Below are positions 1-5,555 of a DNA stretch of 7,828 nucleotides, in pieces. Under the pieces are notes generated by a model. That model was not told the origin of the DNA. It made no database searches and was given only the letters and a program-made list of their open reading frames with translations. This DNA is from Treponema sp. (lineage in GTDB: Bacteria > Spirochaetota > Spirochaetia > Treponematales > Breznakiellaceae): NCBI GenBank assembly GCA_009785045.1, contig WQXC01000078.1, forward strand, positions 1 to 7,828, in the 5' to 3' direction. Every line of letters starts with the position of its first letter. Position 1 is the stretch's first letter. Both the position numbers and the translations under genes were made by a program.

Positions 1-383
1 AAAAGGGGGTCTGGTGCGGCAGGCAATAAAACTTCTGCAACTTGCCGCAGCTCATCGCCTGCAGAGCAGTAAATGTCTTCGTCAAAAAATGAATCGCCAA
101 GACAGATACGTTCACGAATATCAGTGACATGAGGCGACATGTAGCGGGCGGCGCGAAAGCCGGCGGCAGTTAACATACTGGATAACATGCTTGTTACAGA
201 GCCTTTGCCTTTTGAGCCTGCAATGTGAATTGACGGAGCGCAGCGCTGCGGATGGCCTGCAAGTTCGCAAAGAACTTCCATGCGCTCAAGACGAAAACTT
301 TTTGGCCTTTGCCCGCGCTCAAGATTTATAAACTTAGAAAGCCACTCAAATACTTCTGCGGACGATGAAAAATTACGGCTCAA
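1..383 (-). CDS. folC: FolC: folylpolyglutamate synthase / dihydrofolate synthase, N-terminal part (3' end outside window)
   Basis: This is the first 127 codons of an ATP-dependent ligase of the Mur-ligase superfamily. The family adds glutamate to folates, and in many bacteria also to dihydropteroate, in the cytoplasm. Visible motifs are VFEWL near residues 11-15, typical of the FolC N-terminus; the P-loop HIAGSKGKGS at 53-62, the FolC version of GxxGKGS; and SPHV followed by RERI at 83-93, matching the family's SPHL...ERI block. There is no ATG or GTG between the upstream in-frame stop and the conserved start of the domain. The only candidate is TTG at 383, which overlaps the TGA stop of the upstream RNase-like gene (TTGA). 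No Shine-Dalgarno sequence precedes it, so translation probably depends on coupling to the upstream gene. The central and C-terminal glutamate-binding domains are beyond base 1. The family call is firm; whether the enzyme is mono- or bifunctional cannot be judged. Confidence 0.9.
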   Translation of the reverse strand, partial: MSRNFSSSAEVFEWLSKFINLERGQRPKSFRLERMEVLCELAGHPQRCAPSIHIAGSKGKGSVTSMLSSMLTAAGFRAARYMSPHVTDIRERICLGDSFFDEDIYCSAGDELRQVAEVLLPAAPDPL

Positions 384-1792
384 TTTAGTTCGTATGTTTG
401 GCCGTATTTTACTATCTGGACATTCGGGTAGCCGTTTTCCTCAAGGTATTTCTTTAGGAAGGTTTGCGATTTTTTTTCGCCGTGTACCAGGAAGATACCT
501 TTCAGTTTAGATGTGTCTACAGCTTTTAGCCACTCAAGTGTCTCAGCATAATCGGCATGGGCGCTGAATGCATTAATTTCCTGTACATCCGCATTTACCT
601 TGTACCAGTCACCGTGAATTTTTACTTCTTTTTCGCGGTTGCGGATACGCCGTCCAAGAGTATTCTCTGCCATGTAACCGACAGTCATAATCGTAGTGTT
701 TGGATCCTGGATGTTGTGCATTAAGTGGTGCTGGATTCTGCCGGCTTCGCACATGCCATCTGCAGAAATAATAATAAGCGGACCCTTATGGTCGTTCAGC
801 GCTTTCGATTCCTGTACGCTGGTTGTAAAATGCAGGCTGTTAAAACCAAACGGGTTTTTATGATGTTTAATAAACGCTTCTTTTATTTCTGCATTATAAC
901 ATTCCGGGTGTACCTGGAAAATTGTTGTTGCGTTTGTTGCCATCGGAGAATCGACAAAAATCGGTACTTCCGGAATTATTCCGTCATCAACAAGCAGGTG
1001 GAAATAATAAACAAGTTCCTGAGTGCGTTCAATCGCAAACGACGGGATTAAAATTTTTCCTCTTTTTTCTACAGTACGTTTTGCCATCTCTGCAAGTTTT
1101 TTAATTGCGTCATCGGTAGAGTCATGCAGGCGGTCACCGTATGTGCTTTCAAGGATAATGTAGTCCGGGGTTCCTTCAGGAATTGCCGGGTTACGGATGA
1201 TCGGTTTTCCCTTACGTCCCAAGTCGCCTGTTGCAAGAATGTGCAGTTCTTCGCCGCCTTTTTTTACTTTAATGGAAGCAATTGCAGAGCCAAGAATGTG
1301 CCCTGCGTCGTAAAACTCAAGGCTTACTCCATCGCCGATAAACATCGGTCTGTTATAAGAAACTCCGATTGACTGGCTGACGGCTTTTATTGCATCGGCT
1401 TCTGCATAGAGCGGTTCCCAATCGAACTTTTGCCCTTTTTTCTGAGCCTGACTTTTTAAGTATTTTGCGTCACGAGCCTGGATGTTTGCGGAGTCCATCA
1501 TTATAAGACTTGCTATATCCCTTGTAGCAGGAGTAGCGTAGACATTTCCCCCATAGCCGCGTTTTGCAAGCAATGGTAAAAGACCGCAATGGTCAAGATG
1601 ACCATGGGTTAGAATTACGCCTTCTATGCGATCTTCCGCGATGCCAAAGTTTCTGTTTTTGCGGTCTGCATCGGCTCTGGAGCCCTGGAACGCGCCGCAA
1701 TCGATCAGATACGAAAGCCCGTCAATCTCAAGCACATGCTTGGAACCTGTTACTTCCTCGGCTGCGCCGAGTGAATAAAAACCTGCATTCAT
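380..1792 (-). CDS. Beta-CASP metallo-beta-lactamase fold RNase (CPSF73/TTHA0252-like)
   Basis: This 470-residue protein combines a zinc-dependent metallo-beta-lactamase domain with a beta-CASP insertion, the architecture of RNA-processing nucleases such as archaeal and eukaryotic CPSF73 and bacterial TTHA0252. The metal site is complete: HGHLDH at residues 63-68, H165 in AGHILGS and D190 in ATGDLGR. The beta-CASP motifs are also present: A at E215 in ESTYGD, B at H412 in FSAHAD, and C at H437 in VHGE, plus SADGMCEAGR at 343-352. There is no N-terminal KH domain. The length suits the single-chain bacterial subfamily. I chose ATG 1792 over the in-frame GTG at 1828: the shorter start gives the family-typical N-terminus, MNAGFYSLGAAEEVTGSKH, and the longer one would run through the promoter (its GTG is the -35 box). 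The gene is the first of a two-gene unit with folC. RNA as substrate is inferred from the family; the actual target is unknown. Confidence 0.92.
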   Translation of the reverse strand: MNAGFYSLGAAEEVTGSKHVLEIDGLSYLIDCGAFQGSRADADRKNRNFGIAEDRIEGVILTHGHLDHCGLLPLLAKRGYGGNVYATPATRDIASLIMMDSANIQARDAKYLKSQAQKKGQKFDWEPLYAEADAIKAVSQSIGVSYNRPMFIGDGVSLEFYDAGHILGSAIASIKVKKGGEELHILATGDLGRKGKPIIRNPAIPEGTPDYIILESTYGDRLHDSTDDAIKKLAEMAKRTVEKRGKILIPSFAIERTQELVYYFHLLVDDGIIPEVPIFVDSPMATNATTIFQVHPECYNAEIKEAFIKHHKNPFGFNSLHFTTSVQESKALNDHKGPLIIISADGMCEAGRIQHHLMHNIQDPNTTIMTVGYMAENTLGRRIRNREKEVKIHGDWYKVNADVQEINAFSAHADYAETLEWLKAVDTSKLKGIFLVHGEKKSQTFLKKYLEENGYPNVQIVKYGQTYELN

Positions 1793-1799
1793 GGTTATA

Positions 1800-1828
1800 A
1801 TTATAGTACACTTTTTGGTATATGTCAC
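1800..1828 (-). promoter_or_regulatory. Sigma70-type promoter of the RNase-like gene, predicted leaderless start
   Basis: Read on the minus strand, there is a -35 box GTGACA (1828-1823, five of six matches to TTGACA), a 17-base spacer, and a perfect -10 TATAAT (1805-1800). With the usual six bases between the -10 box and +1, transcription would start at 1793, one base before the ATG at 1792. No purine-rich ribosome binding site lies in between. Confidence 0.8.
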
Positions 1829-1840
1829 TGTTTTTTGGTA
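1812..1840. repeat. Two TTTTTGGTA direct repeats, 20 bases apart
   Basis: TTTTTGGTA occurs at 1812-1820 and 1832-1840 (TACCAAAAA on the minus strand), starting exactly 20 bases apart, about two helical turns. One copy sits in the spacer of the RNase-gene promoter and the other just upstream of its -35 box, which is where a dimeric regulator could bind. In AT-rich DNA a nine-base repeat may also be chance, so an operator role is only a suggestion. Confidence 0.35.
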
Positions 1841-1862
1841 ATGTTATTCACTCTTTAAATAC

Positions 1863-1874
1863 GCTATATATAGC
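1863..1874. promoter_or_regulatory. 12-base perfect palindrome in the divergent intergenic region
   Basis: GCTATATATAGC reads the same on both strands. It lies between the divergent promoters of the RNase-like gene and hppA. It could be an operator, but its core is simple TA alternation and no second copy is present. Confidence 0.25.
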
Positions 1875-1882
1875 ATAGGTAT

Positions 1883-1910
1883 GGCAACATATTGATTTTT
1901 TTTATATATT
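1883..1910 (+). promoter_or_regulatory. Tentative hppA promoter
   Basis: The best candidate pairs TGGCAA (1883-1888) with TATATT (1905-1910), spacer 16. This predicts a start near 1917 and a leader of about 35 bases before the hppA ATG. TATTAT and TATAGT overlap just downstream and could serve as the -10 instead. The region is so AT-rich that the exact boxes are uncertain; a promoter somewhere in 1880-1920 is likely because the upstream neighbour is divergent. Confidence 0.4.
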
Positions 1911-1937
1911 ATAGTCAGATTAAACAACTTGATTTAT

Positions 1938-1942
1938 AGGAG
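1938..1942 (+). promoter_or_regulatory. Ribosome binding site of hppA
   Basis: AGGAG lies nine bases before the ATG at 1952. It fixes the start and contrasts with the leaderless-looking genes on either side. Confidence 0.8.
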
Positions 1943-1951
1943 TAGCATTAA

Positions 1952-4105
1952 ATGATTGAACATTTATTTTGGATTGGTTATGTAGGCGCTGGTGCGGCGC
2001 TCCTTTTTGCATTTATTCAAATCTATAAGGTATTTAAGTACCCCGATGGTAACGATGACATAAGAAGGATAGCGGCTGCGATTCGAGAGGGTGCAAACGC
2101 TTTTATGAGGCGCCAGTACAGTACTGTCGCGATATTTCTCGCTGTTATGTTCGTTATATTGCTGGTTCTTTCGCTGAATGGCTTTATCATCATTTATACA
2201 CCGTTTGCCTTTATAACGGGTGGTACGATAACCGCATTTTGCGGCATTATCGGCATGAAGATTTCGACACTTGCAAACTCGCGTACAGCTCATGCTGCCG
2301 CTTCTCAGGGTCTTAACAGGGCTCTGCGTGTTTCTTTTGCATCCGGCTCTGTAATGGGCTTTATCGTTAACGGTCTTGCAGTATTGGAACTTACTGTATG
2401 GTACATGCTTTTAAAATATGTTTTTAAAGAAACAAATGATAATATTGCCTATACGATGGTTACTTTTGGGATGGGTGTTGCAGTTGTCGCAGTGTTTGCC
2501 CGTGTCGGCGGCGGTATTTTTACCAAAGCGGCAGATGTCGGCGCAGACCTTGTAGGTAAAGTCGAAGCCGGTATTCCGGAAGATGACCCAAGGAATCCTG
2601 CAGTAATTGCCGACAATGTAGGCGACAATGTAGGCGATGTTGCCGGTATGGGCGCTGACCTTCACGAATCAAACTCCAATGCTCTTGTTGCAACCATTGC
2701 TATCAGTTTCGGCGCAGGTTACGGCATTGCCGGTTTTATGCTGCCAATTATTGTATCTGTAGTTGGTATTCTTTCTTCCATTATTGGCACATTCTTTGTA
2801 CAGACAAAAGAAAGCCTGGATCAAAAATCACTTTTAAATTCATTGCGAAGGGGCGTTTATATTGCAGGCGGCATTGCAGCAGCAGCTACATTGCCTCTAA
2901 TTCATTTTGTTGCAAATAATGCGGCAGGTGAAGGCGGCGCTGCAAATCCTATGCTGCAAAATGTTTGGGGTATTTACGGCGCTGTTATAATCGGAATAAT
3001 TGCAGGTTTTATCGTAAGTCTTTTTACAGAATATTATACATCCGACGCAAGCAAACCGACAGTTGACCTTGCCAATTCAAGTAAATTCGGCGCAGCGCCT
3101 TTAATGATCGGCGGACTTTCACTTGGTATGAAATCTACAGCCGGTCCCATTTTTACAATTTCCGGCGCTGCTATGTTAGCCTTTGTTGTTTCAGGCGGAT
3201 TTAGATATTTTGATGCCGGTCTTTTATTGGATTACAATGCAGGACTTTACGGCATTGGTCTTGCTGCAGTAGCTATGCTTGCTACAAACGCGATTATTCT
3301 TGCAACCGACGCCTTTGGCCCAGTTGCAGATAACGCAGGCGGTATTGCGCAGATGGCAAATCTGCCGGAAGAAGTCCGTAACCGCACCGATGCGCTTGAC
3401 TCGCTTGGAAACACAACCGCAGCTACAGGAAAAGGTTTTGCAATTGCTTCCAACGCATTTACAGGTCTTGCGCTTTTGGTTTCTTATGTTAACATCGCGC
3501 AGGCTGCGATGACAAATGCAGGACAGGGAACATTGAATCTTTCTATTGTTAATCCGCCGGTTCTGGTAGGATTTTTTGCAGGCTCTGCTGTTGTATTCCT
3601 TTTTGCGGCTATGTGTACATCTGCAGTTCAGCGCGCGGCGCAAAGTATCGTACAGGAAGTAAGACGTCAGTTTAAGGAAATAAAAGGTCTTATGGAAGGT
3701 ACAGCAAAGGCTGACTATGCGACATGCGTCGACATCTGTACGCGCGGAGCGTTAAAAGAAATGATTGCTCCTGCTTTATTGGTTATTCTTGGCCCCATCA
3801 TTTCCGGCATCTTGCTTGGTGTTGCCGGAGTTGTCGGTTATCTTGCCGGTATTATTGTTGTAGGTTTTACTTTGGCAGTATTTATGTTAAATGCCGGCGG
3901 AGCTTGGGACAATGCTAAAAAGTACATCGAAAAGGGAAATCTTGGCGGAAAGGGCAGCGATAATCACAAAGCAGCAGTTATCGGCGATACAGTCGGCGAT
4001 CCATTAAAGGATACCGCAGGGCCGTCGTTTAACAATGTTATTACAGTTTCCTGTACCGTTGCAATTGTATTTATCGGTGTAACAGTAGCATTTTCGTTAA
4101 TGTAG
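1952..4105 (+). CDS. hppA: Membrane-bound ion-pumping pyrophosphatase, K+-dependent type
   Basis: This 717-residue integral membrane protein has alternating hydrophobic helices, consistent with the family's roughly 16 transmembrane segments. It hydrolyses pyrophosphate at the cytoplasmic face and pumps H+ or Na+ outward. The substrate and Mg2+ site is intact: DVGADLVGK at residues 195-203, EDDPRNPA at 210-217, DNVGDNVGD at 221-229, and the C-terminal GDTVGDPLKDTAGPS. GNTTAATGKG at 486-495 carries Ala at the first determinant (A490) and Gly three residues on. In the known family this is the K+-dependent type; K+-independent enzymes have Lys there. E239 in GADLHES matches the semi-conserved gate glutamate of the Thermotoga-like Na+ pumps, but some H+ pumps share it, so the ion is open. 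The length is normal (about 660-770). It appears monocistronic, though no strong terminator separates it from the channel gene 47 bases downstream. Confidence 0.96.
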   Translation: MIEHLFWIGYVGAGAALLFAFIQIYKVFKYPDGNDDIRRIAAAIREGANAFMRRQYSTVAIFLAVMFVILLVLSLNGFIIIYTPFAFITGGTITAFCGIIGMKISTLANSRTAHAAASQGLNRALRVSFASGSVMGFIVNGLAVLELTVWYMLLKYVFKETNDNIAYTMVTFGMGVAVVAVFARVGGGIFTKAADVGADLVGKVEAGIPEDDPRNPAVIADNVGDNVGDVAGMGADLHESNSNALVATIAISFGAGYGIAGFMLPIIVSVVGILSSIIGTFFVQTKESLDQKSLLNSLRRGVYIAGGIAAAATLPLIHFVANNAAGEGGAANPMLQNVWGIYGAVIIGIIAGFIVSLFTEYYTSDASKPTVDLANSSKFGAAPLMIGGLSLGMKSTAGPIFTISGAAMLAFVVSGGFRYFDAGLLLDYNAGLYGIGLAAVAMLATNAIILATDAFGPVADNAGGIAQMANLPEEVRNRTDALDSLGNTTAATGKGFAIASNAFTGLALLVSYVNIAQAAMTNAGQGTLNLSIVNPPVLVGFFAGSAVVFLFAAMCTSAVQRAAQSIVQEVRRQFKEIKGLMEGTAKADYATCVDICTRGALKEMIAPALLVILGPIISGILLGVAGVVGYLAGIIVVGFTLAVFMLNAGGAWDNAKKYIEKGNLGGKGSDNHKAAVIGDTVGDPLKDTAGPSFNNVITVSCTVAIVFIGVTVAFSLM

Positions 4106-4117
4106 CGCATTGCATGC

Positions 4118-4146
4118 TTTAAAAGTTTATATATCTCTTATATAAT
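4118..4146 (+). promoter_or_regulatory. Promoter of the MscS-family gene, predicted leaderless start
   Basis: TTTAAA (4118-4123, four of six matches to TTGACA), a 17-base spacer, then a perfect TATAAT (4141-4146). The predicted +1 is 4153, the A of the ATG. An AGGA at 4147-4150 ends only two bases before the ATG, too close to act as a normal Shine-Dalgarno site. Confidence 0.75.
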
Positions 4147-4152
4147 AGGAAT

Positions 4153-5466
4153 ATGAGAAAGCTATTAGTAGTTATTGGCTTAATTATTCCATTGATGTTT
4201 TCCGCTGCCCAGGAAAGTGATATTGCTGAACATGTAACAGAAGCGGCAGACGCTGTTGCTTCTGCCAGCTGGATTCAGCCGCTGCTTGCCGAGGATTTAA
4301 TTACTGGACCATTAGAAGAGTTGGATTTTATTCACAGACTGGGGATTGCCTTTGCAATTATCGCAGGTCAGGCGCTGTTAATATGGTTAATTTGGTTTTT
4401 ATTTAAACGGTTAAATAAAAGGCTGGAAAGTGCCGGCAAGGAAAAAATAAAACCGTTTTTTATTCATAAATTCCGGCTTCTTACAGCAAAGCAGGTTGTA
4501 AAGGTTATCGAAGTTTTCCTGCGATTACTAAAATATTTAATTACTGCAGTTCAGCTTTTTCTTACGATTCCAATTGTTTTTAGTTTATTTACAGCTACAA
4601 AAAATCTTGCATCGGTTTTATTTGGATATATTTTAAATCCTGTAAGGGATATTGCTTTTGGCGCTGTCGGATTTATTCCCAATCTGTTTAAAATTATCAT
4701 CATAGTAATAATTATGCGCTATATTTTAAAAGGAATAAAATTCTTTGCCAATCAGATTGAGATGGGTAAATTAAAAATTCCGCATTTTTATACAGAATGG
4801 GCAGCTCCTACATACAGAATTCTTCAGGTTCTGTTATGGGCTTTTACTTTTGCGCTTGTGTATCCTTATCTGCCAGGTTCCGATTCGCGGGCATTCCAGG
4901 GAGTTTCTGTTTTTATTGGAATTATATTTTCGATTGGGTCAACGTCGGCTATCGGGAATCTTGTTGCGGGACTTGTAATTACGTACATGCGTCCGTTTAA
5001 GATTGGCGACAGGGTTAAAATAAACGAATTAACTGGTTTTATTGTAGAAAAAAACCTGATGGTAGTACGGCTTAAAACACATAAAAATGAATATGTTACA
5101 TTTCCAAACCTTGTAATTCTTAATTCAAGTACTGTAAATTACAACACATCTTCTGACGAAGACGAAGAAGGATTAATTATTTTTGCAGAAGTTACTTTTG
5201 GGTATTCAACGCCATGGCAGACTGTTCATGACATTCTAATCAGCGCTGCTTTATCGACAGAGCATGTTCAAAAAAGACCCAAACCTTTTGTATTGCAGAC
5301 AAAACTTGATGATTTTTATGCGTGTTATCAGATTAATTGTTATACGAAGGATGTTGAAAAAATACCAAAAATTTATACATTGCTTTACGAAAATATACAA
5401 AGCCGCTTTGCTGAAGCAGGTCTGGATATGACTTCCGCTCACTACAGGGTGATAACAAAGAATTAA
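4153..5466 (+). CDS. MscS-family mechanosensitive ion channel
   Basis: This 437-residue inner-membrane protein should open under membrane tension and release solutes during hypo-osmotic shock. Residues 1-20 resemble a cleavable signal peptide (charged MRK, hydrophobic core, then SAAQ). Further hydrophobic segments lie at about 64-86, 124-148, 173-198 and 219-240. The pore-lining helix, about 250-279, has the small-residue pattern of MscS (GSTSAIGNLVAGL) and runs into the family hallmark RPFKIGDRV at 280-288. The beta domain ends with PNLVILNSSTVNY (318-330), matching the MscS PN...NY block. A cytoplasmic alpha/beta domain follows to the C-terminus. It is longer than E. coli MscS (286 residues) because of extra N-terminal helices, like the larger MscS-type paralogues. 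The start at 4153 is supported by the signal peptide and the exactly placed promoter. The family is firm; gating and ion preference cannot be read from the sequence. Confidence 0.93.
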   Translation: MRKLLVVIGLIIPLMFSAAQESDIAEHVTEAADAVASASWIQPLLAEDLITGPLEELDFIHRLGIAFAIIAGQALLIWLIWFLFKRLNKRLESAGKEKIKPFFIHKFRLLTAKQVVKVIEVFLRLLKYLITAVQLFLTIPIVFSLFTATKNLASVLFGYILNPVRDIAFGAVGFIPNLFKIIIIVIIMRYILKGIKFFANQIEMGKLKIPHFYTEWAAPTYRILQVLLWAFTFALVYPYLPGSDSRAFQGVSVFIGIIFSIGSTSAIGNLVAGLVITYMRPFKIGDRVKINELTGFIVEKNLMVVRLKTHKNEYVTFPNLVILNSSTVNYNTSSDEDEEGLIIFAEVTFGYSTPWQTVHDILISAALSTEHVQKRPKPFVLQTKLDDFYACYQINCYTKDVEKIPKIYTLLYENIQSRFAEAGLDMTSAHYRVITKN

Positions 5467-5472
5467 TAATAT

Positions 5473-5510
5473 TTCTGTGTTCTTTGTGTCCTTCGTTCCT
5501 CCGTGAGAGG
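5473..5510 (+). repeat. Degenerate T/C/G-rich periodic tract between two genes
   Basis: Between the channel gene and the lipoprotein promoter the DNA reads as degenerate units of about 8-9 bases (TCTGTGTTC, TTTGTGTCC, TTCGTTCCT, CCGTGAGAG), almost without A until its end. It has no open coding role. It may be a copy of a dispersed intergenic repeat, or part of a transcript end. Confidence 0.4.
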
Positions 5511-5516
5511 TTTTTA
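5498..5516 (+). terminator. Weak possible intrinsic terminator after the channel gene
   Basis: CCTC (5498-5501) and GAGG (5507-5510) can pair around a five-base loop, followed at once by TTTTTA. The four-base stem is short, so efficient termination is doubtful. Confidence 0.3.
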
Positions 5517-5519
5517 GTA

Positions 5520-5549
5520 TTGTTTTTATGTAAAAAAATGTACTATAAT
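5520..5549 (+). promoter_or_regulatory. Promoter of the lipoprotein-ispF-nth operon, predicted leaderless start
   Basis: TTGTTT (5520-5525), an 18-base spacer and a perfect TATAAT (5544-5549). The predicted +1 is 5556, the A of the chosen ATG. There is no Shine-Dalgarno sequence upstream. Confidence 0.75.
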
Positions 5550-5555
5550 AAATAT

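Noticed and set aside
725..1372. Plus-strand open frames of 60-108 residues opposite the RNase-like gene
   Set aside because: They lie antisense to a complete, motif-verified gene and have no start signals or family features.
1793..1828. GTG start for the RNase-like gene at 1828
   Set aside because: The 12 extra residues lie on the promoter boxes, and homologous proteins begin near the MNAGFYSLGA segment.
3224..3643. 139-residue open frame on the minus strand inside hppA
   Set aside because: It is antisense to highly conserved hppA coding sequence, Cys/Arg/Lys-rich with no recognisable domain; a shadow frame.
4107..4120. GCAT-TGC-ATGC-TTT as a terminator for hppA
   Set aside because: A four-base stem with a three-base loop and only three T residues is too weak; it also abuts the -35 box of the next gene.
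5484..5555. N-terminal extension of the lipoprotein gene from ATG 5484 or ATG 5538
   Set aside because: It would place 24 or 6 extra residues before a clear lipoprotein signal peptide and would run through the -35/-10 promoter and the periodic tract. ATG 5556 fits both signals.
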